The notes under the pieces: generated by a model | The model's input: the letters and a program-made list of their open reading frames with translations, nothing else | What the model was told of the DNA's origin: nothing | Database searches by the model: none | Program-made: the position numbers and the translations under genes | Source of the DNA: JAUXEH01 sp965602945 | Lineage (GTDB): Bacteria > Acidobacteriota > Aminicenantia > Aminicenantales > Aminicenantaceae | Direction of reading: 5' to 3' | Length of the DNA: 8,074 bases | Assembly (NCBI GenBank): GCA_965602945.1 | Contig: CBFDBC010000179.1 | Location: 1-8,074, forward strand | In this document: in pieces, positions 1 through 5,377 of the stretch | Layout of the letters: each line of letters starts with the position of its first letter | How positions within the stretch are numbered: the first letter of the stretch is position 1

Positions 1-605
1 AGGTCAAGGAAGGTGAAGTGGCTGTCCAGCTTCATCCAGCGGCCGCTTTTGACCTGCCAGAGATGGATCTCCCGAGTGCGGATGTTCACCCGGGCCAGCC
101 GGTTCAACAGCTCATCCTGGGAGGGATATCTCCACCCCTCGGGAGGATCCTCGTAGTCCTGTATGAAGCGAAGAACCTCCTGAGGTTCGATGACGTGTGT
201 CGCGATCGTCACGGCCACACCGTCTTTGGTGTTCCGCATGCTCACGACGTCGAAGAACTCCGAGCGAAAGAGCTGTTTCATGGGATCCCAGGACCTATCC
301 CGGGGAGCCAGCATCTCCAGATCGACCACGTGAACACGCTGAGACACGCGGATCATCCGCTCGAAGACCTCCCGGAGCCGCGGGCTGTCAATATCTTTCG
401 GCAGCGTGTATGTTTTCAAGCCGGCGGCCAGGCTGGTCCGCTCTCCGATCGTTGTCAGGGAACATATGAAATTGTAGTCCGAGTAAAACTCCTCGATCTG
501 GGAAAGCGGGGGAAGCTCCCCCTCAGTCTGCATCCCACCCCATGCCAGGCTAAACAGGACTGCCGTGCCCGCCATGCCCCAAACGAGCTTTGAGATATTC
601 GCCAT
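1..605 (-). CDS. Exported protein of unknown function (3' end outside window)
   Basis: This is an open minus-strand frame of 201 codons from the ATG at 605 to the left edge, with no stop, so the C-terminus is missing. I do not recognise a family. Residues 1-25 look like a signal peptide or N-terminal anchor: a Lys at position 6, then a hydrophobic run (about 8-24) ending in small residues (AWGG). The mature part is mixed alpha/beta in composition, with one Cys (C48) and a Trp/Arg/Asp-rich second half. The segment at about 172-200 (ending DSHFTFL) alternates polar and hydrophobic residues like adjacent beta strands. The start is fixed by a strong Shine-Dalgarno sequence 6 bases upstream, and in-frame codon use resembles the neighbours. 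The gene is divergent from the racemase-family gene across about 146 bases, and no convincing promoter of its own was found. That it is a gene is fairly sure; the function is unknown. Confidence 0.75.
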   Translation of the reverse strand, partial: MANISKLVWGMAGTAVLFSLAWGGMQTEGELPPLSQIEEFYSDYNFICSLTTIGERTSLAAGLKTYTLPKDIDSPRLREVFERMIRVSQRVHVVDLEMLAPRDRSWDPMKQLFRSEFFDVVSMRNTKDGVAVTIATHVIEPQEVLRFIQDYEDPPEGWRYPSQDELLNRLARVNIRTREIHLWQVKSGRWMKLDSHFTFLD

Positions 606-611
606 GTTCCC

Positions 612-618
612 CCTCCTT
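612..618 (-). promoter_or_regulatory. Strong ribosome binding site of the left-edge gene
   Basis: Read on the minus strand the sequence is AAGGAGG, a near-perfect match to the anti-Shine-Dalgarno sequence. It lies 6 bases before the ATG at 605. It is the main support for the gene and its start, because the reading frame has no stop inside the window. Confidence 0.75.
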
Positions 619-671
619 ACGTGTCTCTCATTAACTTAAACCCTGAATAAATTACAACGTTGCACACAAAA

Positions 672-700
672 TTGACATCCCCCTGAGCGGGTGGTATATT
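672..700 (+). promoter_or_regulatory. Sigma-70 promoter of the racemase-family gene
   Basis: A perfect -35 box TTGACA (672-677) is followed after exactly 17 bases by TATATT (695-700), which matches the TATAAT consensus at five of six positions. Transcription would start near 707, giving a leader of about 45 bases before the ATG at 752. It faces the racemase-family gene and suggests constitutive housekeeping-sigma expression. No activator or repressor site is evident apart from a small leader hairpin. Confidence 0.7.
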
Positions 701-711
701 CGCCAGTCCGA

Positions 712-730
712 CGGATCGAAAACAGATCCG
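712..730 (+). repeat. Small inverted repeat in the racemase leader
   Basis: CGGATC (712-717) and GATCCG (725-730) form a perfect 6-bp stem around a 7-base loop (GAAAACA). It sits between the predicted transcription start and the ATG at 752. It has no T-tract, so it is not an obvious terminator. It could be a leader hairpin or simply chance. Confidence 0.3.
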
Positions 731-751
731 GAAAGGCCCGTTCAAAACAAG

Positions 752-1783
752 ATGAGGTTTGAAATCCCCAAAACCCTGCTCTGTGTTTTTTTTCTGGCAT
801 CTCTGGGCTCGGCCTGCATGGAAAATCAGACATTTGCCCGCCAGGACGAGATCGGGGCCCTGTTCAAGAAAAATGACGTGACCATCGCGGTCACAGACTC
901 GGGTCTGGGGGGACTGTCCATCGTCGCCGACGCCGCCGAGCGGCTGTCCGCGCTCAAGAGCTTTCACAGGGTCCGACTGGTATTCTTCAACGCACTCTTC
1001 TCAGACGCGGGAGGATACAACAGCCTCAAGCTCCGGTCAGAAAAGGTCCGTGTGTTCGACAGTGCACTCCAGAGCATCGAGCGGAGATATGAACCGGACC
1101 TGATCCTCATCGGCTGCAACACGCTGTCCGTTCTCTTCCCTGACACGGAATTTTCCCGTGGATCCGGGGTGCAGGTCAGGGGGATCGTGGACACGGGCGT
1201 GGACATGATCGCGCAGGGGCTCAGGGAACATCCCGAATCGAGAGTCATAATCCTGGGAACCCAGACCACGGTCGAGGAAGGCCGGCACGAACACATGCTG
1301 GTCCGGAAGGGATTCCTCCCGGAGAGAATATTCCATCAGGCTTGTCCGGACCTGATCCCATACATCGAACGGGGATACGACTCCGATGAGACAGGGATGC
1401 TCATCTCAGCTTATGCAGACGAAGCCCTGCGGGGCCTCCCCGACCCCGGGGCGCCGGTTCTGGTCAGCCTGAACTGCACGCACTACGGCTACTCCCTGGG
1501 CCTGTGGCGAAAGGCCTTTCTGGAACACGGCGCCCAGCCGGTAGCATTCCTGGATCCCAACACCCGGATGCTGGATTTCCTGTTCGCTGCCGATACCCGC
1601 GGCCGTTTCAAGGGCACCCGAGTATCGGTCGAGGTGATATCCATGGTCAAGATCGGCGGGGACCGGCAGGAATCGATCGGGTCCTTTCTCCAGGCGGTCT
1701 CTCCTGCTACCGCCGCGGCGCTCGCCGACTACCAGTGGGATCCGGAATTGTTCGAGTGGGAGGCGTATGTCAGGCGGGACTGA
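752..1783 (+). CDS. Exported Asp/Glu racemase-family protein (MurI-like)
   Basis: This 343-residue protein belongs to the cofactor-independent Asp/Glu racemase superfamily and is closest in motif pattern to glutamate racemase (MurI), which makes D-glutamate for peptidoglycan. The MurI landmarks occur in order: DSGLGGLS (49-56, catalytic-site Asp and Ser), GCNT with C122, GTQTTV (169-174), a CPDLIPYIE stretch (198-206) and NCTH with C242 and H244. Both proton-transfer cysteines are therefore present, so activity is plausible. Unlike cytoplasmic MurI (about 265 residues), it begins with a hydrophobic signal sequence (about 7-21) followed by C22. GSAC is an imperfect lipobox, because the usual Leu at -3 is Gly; cleavage by signal peptidase I near TFA (27-29) is an alternative. 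No in-frame start codon lies between the promoter and 752. The Shine-Dalgarno match (GGAAAGG near 730-736) is weak and distant. The racemase fold is sure; substrate and location are inferred. Confidence 0.85.
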   Translation: MRFEIPKTLLCVFFLASLGSACMENQTFARQDEIGALFKKNDVTIAVTDSGLGGLSIVADAAERLSALKSFHRVRLVFFNALFSDAGGYNSLKLRSEKVRVFDSALQSIERRYEPDLILIGCNTLSVLFPDTEFSRGSGVQVRGIVDTGVDMIAQGLREHPESRVIILGTQTTVEEGRHEHMLVRKGFLPERIFHQACPDLIPYIERGYDSDETGMLISAYADEALRGLPDPGAPVLVSLNCTHYGYSLGLWRKAFLEHGAQPVAFLDPNTRMLDFLFAADTRGRFKGTRVSVEVISMVKIGGDRQESIGSFLQAVSPATAAALADYQWDPELFEWEAYVRRD

Positions 1784-1800
1784 GGCAGAGTGATCAGTCC
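1777..1800. repeat. Inverted repeat spanning the two convergent stop codons
   Basis: GGACTGA (1777-1783) and TCAGTCC (1794-1800) are a perfect 7-bp inverted repeat with a 10-base loop. The left arm ends with the TGA of the racemase-family gene, and the right arm begins with the complementary stop of the DUF72 gene. Neither side has a run of T, so this is not a classical intrinsic terminator. It may act as a weak bidirectional 3'-end hairpin. Confidence 0.35.
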
Positions 1801-2798
1801 GTCTCGGGCATAAATTTTCGGGCGATCCTCTGGGCGATGAGCGGGGCATTGCCGCCGGCCCGGTTGTTGATGAAAAGATAGAGCCGGCTTCCCCGCTGGA
1901 CCACTCCGCGGATGATCTCCACCGTTTCTTCTACCGTGCCGTCGTGAAGCATGCCCTCGACCATGGCATCGAACGGGTGGGCGGCGGAGTAGGTCTCCTC
2001 ATAGGTCTTCCCCCGGGGAGTGACGAGACGGACGACCTGCGAGCCGTCCTCGCTCGGCAGCCCTCCTCCCGAATTTTCCCATTGGGCGCGCAGCGAGGGG
2101 AGCCAGGTCCAGTGCGAGAGGACCTGGCCGACGCCATGTTTTCCAAGCACATCGAAAAGGGCCTGAGAGAGCAGGCGCCCGGTGCGGATCTCGAGATGAC
2201 GGCGGGGATCGTGAGGAACGTTATCAAAAAACCGGTCCCATTCTTCCGCCATCACTTCAGGGGGAGTCTGCTCATCCCGGCGCTGGTATTCCTGCTCGAA
2301 GATCAGCCCGTGCAGGGCCTCCCCCAGGATCTCACAGGCCGGAGCAAAGAATCCGTCGGTGTAGAGTCCGGCATCCAGGTAGTCCGGATTCGGGACATAG
2401 GCGCCGCCTTTCCGGACCTTGCGCGCGCACACGGCCTGAGGCACCTTCAGGAACACCATGTCATCTTCCGTCATGTGCTGTCGGTAGGAGCGCAGCACGT
2501 GATAATTCTGGGTGGGATTCCCCTTCCGATCCAGGAGGGGGCGGTAGAACGTGAAGTCAATCTCGAGCACAGGGAAGTGCGTGAAATACTCGGCCACACT
2601 CTCCACGGGCAGAACTTCTTCTACGAACTGTGCGCTGCGCAGTTTTTTGGTGCGGCGGGAGATGCGGGCGGCGTACTTCTCGCGAGTGTAGACCTGGCCG
2701 ATCCATCCCGCATAACGGTCACTCATGGTTCCTATGAAGAGGGAAGGATGCACTTCGCGGAAGCGGAAACCAGCCGGAGGAGTCGGGAGAGCGCTCAT
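1794..2798 (-). CDS. DUF72 (YecE-like) family protein
   Basis: A 334-residue protein of the DUF72/YecE family, which has a TIM-barrel-like fold and an unestablished biochemical role. Recognisable family signatures are an N-terminal FIGTMSDRYAGWIG (21-34, matching the usual GTSGW-Y--W pattern), LEIDFTFYRP (78-87, matching VEIN-TFY), LEIRTGRLL (202-210, matching the -E-R segment) and the near C-terminal LYLFINNRAGGNAP (306-319, matching the conserved NN--GGNA motif). It is longer than the common 240-280 residues; the extra length lies mainly between the second and third signatures. No signal peptide is seen, so it is probably cytoplasmic. It lies 14 bases downstream of purM on the same strand, so the two are likely co-transcribed. 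The Shine-Dalgarno sequence is weak (GGGAAG), which suits translation coupled to purM. Family assignment is confident; the function is not known. Confidence 0.88.
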   Translation of the reverse strand: MSALPTPPAGFRFREVHPSLFIGTMSDRYAGWIGQVYTREKYAARISRRTKKLRSAQFVEEVLPVESVAEYFTHFPVLEIDFTFYRPLLDRKGNPTQNYHVLRSYRQHMTEDDMVFLKVPQAVCARKVRKGGAYVPNPDYLDAGLYTDGFFAPACEILGEALHGLIFEQEYQRRDEQTPPEVMAEEWDRFFDNVPHDPRRHLEIRTGRLLSQALFDVLGKHGVGQVLSHWTWLPSLRAQWENSGGGLPSEDGSQVVRLVTPRGKTYEETYSAAHPFDAMVEGMLHDGTVEETVEIIRGVVQRGSRLYLFINNRAGGNAPLIAQRIARKFMPETD

Positions 2799-2812
2799 GG
2801 GAGCTTCCCGGT

Positions 2813-3817
2813 TCAGGGTGAGATAAGAACGCCGGGTTCCCCGGCCGTCAGCTCCCCGATGACCCAGGCTTTCTGCCCCAGCTCCTGAAGCCTCTCCAGG
2901 ATTCGAGCCGCGGCTCTTCGGCCTACGACCAGGATGAATCCCACTCCCATGTTGAAGGTTCGGAACATCTCCTTCTCATCCACCCGCCCCCGCTCTTGTA
3001 TCAAACGGAAGATCGGCGGCACCCGCCAGGCCCCCGAGTGAATGACGGCGCCCAGATCCCCGGGCAGCACACGAGGGATGTTGTCGGTGAAGCCTCCGCC
3101 CGTGATATGAACCATGGCCTTGACGCGGGATTTTTTGAGCAGTTCGAGGACGGGCCTGACATAGATCCGTGTCGGCCTCAGCAGGGTGCGGCCCTTGTCC
3201 GCCTTGAGCTCCTGGAGTGAGAAGACCTTGCGTGCCAGGGAGAAGCCGTTGCTGTGCAGCCCGCTGGAAGCCAGGCCGATAAGCACATCACCGGGAAGGC
3301 AGCCCGAACCATCGATAAGCCTGGGACGGTCTGCCATCCCTACACAGAAGCCGGCCAGGTCGAACTCGCCACCGGTGTACATCCCCGGTAGTTCCGCCGT
3401 TTCCCCTCCCAGGAGGGCGCAGCCGGACTCCCGGCAGCCGCGGGTGATGCCCTTCATCACGGCAACCATCTTATCGTTATCCAGGCGGCCGCAGGCGATG
3501 TAATCGAGGAAAAACAAGGGCTCTGCACCGGTGACCAGCACGTCGTTGACACACATGGCGACCAGGTCGATGCCTACCGTGTCGAACTTCCCGAGTGATT
3601 CCGCCAGCAGCAGTTTGGTGCCCACGCCGTCGGTGGACGCGACCAGTACCGGTTCCCGCATGCGGCCCATGCGCGGCTGGAACAGCCCGCTGAATCCCCC
3701 GACCTTGCCGAGCACCTCCGGTCGGCCCGTCCCTGAAAGCAGCGGCCGGATCCTGCGAATAAAATCATCGGCCTTGTCGATATCCACCCCGGATTTCTTA
3801 TAGGTCAATCCCGCCAT
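2813..3817 (-). CDS. purM: Phosphoribosylformylglycinamidine cyclo-ligase (AIR synthetase)
   Basis: This is the fifth step of de novo purine biosynthesis: ATP-dependent ring closure of FGAM to aminoimidazole ribonucleotide, in the cytoplasm. At 334 residues it is close to the usual 340-350. Diagnostic stretches are YKKSGVDID near the N-terminus (6-14), STDGVGTKL (61-69, ATP-site loop), GIDLVAMCVNDVL (82-94, where most homologues have Ser rather than Cys at 89), GAEPLFFLDY (97-106), GGETAELPGMY (137-147), GLHSNGFSLAR (186-196), HITGGGFTDNIPRVLP (237-252) and FNMGVGF (288-294). An in-frame ATG at 3835 would add six residues (MRQGRI). The start at 3817 is preferred because it gives the family-typical MAGLTYKKSG beginning and has AAGGA 6 bases upstream. 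It heads an operon with the DUF72 gene and is driven by the promoter at 3856-3884. No truncation or frameshift is seen. Confidence 0.96.
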   Translation of the reverse strand: MAGLTYKKSGVDIDKADDFIRRIRPLLSGTGRPEVLGKVGGFSGLFQPRMGRMREPVLVASTDGVGTKLLLAESLGKFDTVGIDLVAMCVNDVLVTGAEPLFFLDYIACGRLDNDKMVAVMKGITRGCRESGCALLGGETAELPGMYTGGEFDLAGFCVGMADRPRLIDGSGCLPGDVLIGLASSGLHSNGFSLARKVFSLQELKADKGRTLLRPTRIYVRPVLELLKKSRVKAMVHITGGGFTDNIPRVLPGDLGAVIHSGAWRVPPIFRLIQERGRVDEKEMFRTFNMGVGFILVVGRRAAARILERLQELGQKAWVIGELTAGEPGVLISP

Positions 3818-3823
3818 GATACG

Positions 3824-3828
3824 TCCTT
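3824..3828 (-). promoter_or_regulatory. Ribosome binding site deciding the purM start
   Basis: AAGGA on the minus strand ends 6 bases before the ATG at 3817. The alternative in-frame ATG at 3835 has no comparable site in front of it, so this favours the shorter protein. Confidence 0.6.
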
Positions 3829-3855
3829 GTCTCACTTTGTCCGAAAAGTATAATC

Positions 3856-3884
3856 CTTATAACACCGCCCTCCCGGCAAGTCAA
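3856..3884 (-). promoter_or_regulatory. Sigma-70 promoter of the purM-DUF72 operon
   Basis: On the minus strand TTGACT (3884-3879) is followed after exactly 17 bases by TATAAG (3861-3856). The predicted transcription start is near 3849, about 32 bases before the purM ATG. It is divergent from the ECF promoter, with the two -35 boxes about 47 bases apart. Confidence 0.65.
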
Positions 3885-3892
3885 TTCAACAC

Positions 3893-3911
3893 CGCCGCAG
3901 TGGTCGCGGCG
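3893..3911. repeat. Inverted repeat between two divergent promoters
   Basis: CGCCGC (3893-3898) and GCGGCG (3906-3911) are a perfect 6-bp inverted repeat with a 7-base spacer. It lies between the -35 box of the purM promoter and the -35 box of the ECF-type promoter. It could be an operator for a dimeric regulator acting on one or both promoters, but a GC-rich repeat this short can occur by chance. Confidence 0.25.
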
Positions 3912-3931
3912 TGCAATTTTCCCCCACATGA

Positions 3932-3960
3932 TGTAACCTTTTTTTTAAAGACAAGTCTAT
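3932..3960 (+). promoter_or_regulatory. Candidate ECF-sigma promoter (self-regulation)
   Basis: TGTAACC (3932-3938) is followed after 16 bases by GTCTAT (3955-3960). The AAC core in the -35 box, a T-tract just after it (T8, 3939-3946), a 16-base spacer and a GTC-containing -10 box are the usual architecture of promoters read by group IV sigma factors. Such promoters commonly precede the sigma gene itself. Transcription would start about 6-8 bases after 3960, about 36 bases before the GTG at 4004. No sigma-70 promoter was seen for this operon. The sequence match is seen directly; recognition by the adjacent sigma factor is inferred. Confidence 0.55.
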
Positions 3961-3990
3961 AGTAGTGAACCTCAGATAAATGAGGGCAAC

Positions 3991-3996
3991 GGAGGA
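3991..3996 (+). promoter_or_regulatory. Ribosome binding site deciding the ECF sigma start
   Basis: GGAGGA lies 7 bases before the GTG at 4004. The in-frame ATG at 3980 lies upstream of this site and has no Shine-Dalgarno sequence of its own, so translation most likely begins at the GTG. Confidence 0.65.
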
Positions 3997-4003
3997 CCAA
4001 CCT

Positions 4004-4552
4004 GTGACAGACAACGAGTTGATGGAAGAGGTCAGAGACGGCCGGGTGGAAAAGCTGGCCGTCCTGTTCGAACGCCATCATGTCCGGCTCTTCAACTTCC
4101 TTCTGCGTTTGACCGGGAACCGGAACGTGAGCGAGGACCTGGTCCAGGAGGTTTTCTGCCGGATCCTGAAATACAGGGCCACCTACAGGGGCACCAGCAA
4201 GTTCCCTCTCTGGATGTACCAGATCGCCCGCAACACACACATCGATTACCTGCGCAAGAAAAAGGACGAGCTGCCGCTGGACGAACAGTGGGATGAAGCG
4301 ACCAGCCGCGACCTGACGCCCGCGGAGAGTGTCGAACAGGCGCACGACATCGCGCTGGTCCAGGAAGCCCTGTCCCGGCTGCCGTTAAAAAAGCGGGAGA
4401 TTCTGATCCTCAGCCGGTTCCAGAACCTCAAATACAGGGAGATCGCCGAACTGCTCGATTGTCATATCGGAACGGTCAAGGCCCACGTACACAGGGCCAT
4501 CAAGGATCTACGAAAGATCTACTGCGATCTCTCAGGGGAGGCGGTTTTATGA
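4004..4552 (+). CDS. ECF-family RNA polymerase sigma factor
   Basis: A group IV (ECF) sigma-70 factor of 182 residues from the GTG start, the usual ECF size. It directs RNA polymerase to a small stress or signal regulon. Region 2 covers about 18-87, with the conserved EDLVQEVF segment (44-51), the core-binding helix, and FPLWMYQIARNTHIDYLRK (67-85) for -10 recognition. A variable acidic linker follows (about 88-115). Region 4 covers about 118-172 and includes the helix-turn-helix YREIAELLDCHIGTVKAHVHRAIKDLR (144-170) that reads the -35 box. Regions 1 and 3 are absent, as expected for ECF factors. A 24-base-longer version from the ATG at 3980 is possible but lacks a ribosome binding site. It heads a four-gene operon, its stop overlaps the anti-sigma start (ATGA), and the candidate ECF promoter just upstream suggests self-activation. 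The family is certain; the stimulus is unknown. Confidence 0.95.
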   Translation: MTDNELMEEVRDGRVEKLAVLFERHHVRLFNFLLRLTGNRNVSEDLVQEVFCRILKYRATYRGTSKFPLWMYQIARNTHIDYLRKKKDELPLDEQWDEATSRDLTPAESVEQAHDIALVQEALSRLPLKKREILILSRFQNLKYREIAELLDCHIGTVKAHVHRAIKDLRKIYCDLSGEAVL

Positions 4553-5364
4553 GTTGCCGCAATATGAAAGACATGTTTCCCGATTATCTGATCGGGGATC
4601 TCGAGGACAAGGACGCCCTGATGGTCCAGGCCCATCTCACGGACTGCTCCGCCTGCCGGGGAGAGCTCGAGGGCTTGAGCGATGTTTGGACCAAGCTCGG
4701 AGTCCTGCCGGAAGAACATCCCAGCGAAGGCCTGCGCTCGCGGTTTTACACCATGCTCGAGGGCTACAAGCAGGGGATGGAACAGGAGAAAACGACAACC
4801 GGCCTGGCCCGAGCCTTCAGCCGCTGGCTGGAAAGCTGGTGGCCGCGGCGCCCGGCCCTCCAGTTCGGGACGGCCCTGCTGCTCCTGGTGATCGGCCTGA
4901 CGGCGGGCTTCTGGCTCAAGCCGGCGCCTTACTCGGCCGCGGATATCGATCCCCTCAAACAGGAAGTGCAAGCCATGCAGGCCACACTCGCCATGTCTCT
5001 CCTGGATAACGGATCGGCCAGCGAACGGCTGCGCGGGGTAAGCCTCAGTTCCCGCATGGAACAGCCCGGTGAAAGGCTGCTGGACAGCCTGCTCCAAACC
5101 CTGGACAGCGACCCCAGCATCAACGTGCGCGTAGCCGTCGTGGACTCACTCTACCTCTTTCACAACCACCCCACCGTGAGGCAGCGCGTGAGTGCTTCCC
5201 TGGCAAAGCAGACGTCCCCGCTCGTCCAGGTGGCACTCATCGACCTGCTCGTCAACATGCGGGAGCTCCGGGCAGCCGAGGCCCTGAAGGCCCTGATCGA
5301 CAGCGAGCGGCTGGATCCGGAGGTCAAGCTGAGGGCCCGCCAGGGTCTGGAAAAGCTTTTATAA
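4549..5364 (+). CDS. Membrane anti-sigma factor: zinc finger, TM helix, HEAT-like outer domain
   Basis: A 271-residue partner of the preceding sigma factor. The N-terminal domain (1-50) is a zf-HC2/ZAS anti-sigma domain: C3, then H29-x3-C33-x2-C36 (HLTDCSAC), the signature that holds the ECF sigma factor inactive. A single membrane helix lies at about 104-123, preceded by the basic WWPRRP stretch, which places the N-terminus in the cytoplasm. Residues 134-271 would be periplasmic. From about 175 they form repeated amphipathic helix pairs rich in Leu, Val and Ala (DPSINVRVAVVDSL, SPLVQVALIDLLVNM, DPEVKLRARQGLEKLL) that resemble HEAT repeats, a protein-binding scaffold. The ATG lies within the sigma gene's stop (4-base overlap), with GGGGAGG 7 bases upstream, so translation is probably coupled. 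The anti-sigma role is well supported; the HEAT assignment is by eye, and the sensing role is inferred. Confidence 0.9.
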   Translation: MSCRNMKDMFPDYLIGDLEDKDALMVQAHLTDCSACRGELEGLSDVWTKLGVLPEEHPSEGLRSRFYTMLEGYKQGMEQEKTTTGLARAFSRWLESWWPRRPALQFGTALLLLVIGLTAGFWLKPAPYSAADIDPLKQEVQAMQATLAMSLLDNGSASERLRGVSLSSRMEQPGERLLDSLLQTLDSDPSINVRVAVVDSLYLFHNHPTVRQRVSASLAKQTSPLVQVALIDLLVNMRELRAAEALKALIDSERLDPEVKLRARQGLEKLL

Positions 5365-5377
5365 AGGAGTCAAACCG

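Noticed and set aside
18..593. Plus-strand open frame of 191 codons at the left edge
   Set aside because: It lies opposite the exported-protein gene, which has a strong Shine-Dalgarno sequence, a signal-like N-terminus and an open frame to the edge. The plus-strand translation looks like antisense composition, rich in His, Pro and Arg.
653..683. Possible minus-strand promoter for the left-edge gene (TGTCAA-N17-TAATTT, or TTGTAA-N17-TTAATG nearby)
   Set aside because: The -10 boxes match the consensus poorly, and TGTCAA is just the complement of the good plus-strand -35 box. I could not choose a credible site, so none is annotated.
1944..2888. Long plus-strand open frame of 314 codons opposite the DUF72 gene
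   Set aside because: It is the antisense shadow of a GC-rich gene whose minus-strand product carries clear DUF72 signatures and which extends into purM. Its own translation shows no family motif, and it has no ribosome binding site or promoter.
3906..3920. GC-rich hairpin followed by ATTTT as a plus-strand terminator
   Set aside because: No plus-strand gene ends upstream of it, and the T-tract is short and set back from the stem by several bases.
3980..4003. Upstream ATG start for the ECF sigma factor
   Set aside because: It has no Shine-Dalgarno sequence, whereas GGAGGA lies at ideal spacing before the GTG at 4004. The extra eight residues add nothing recognisable.
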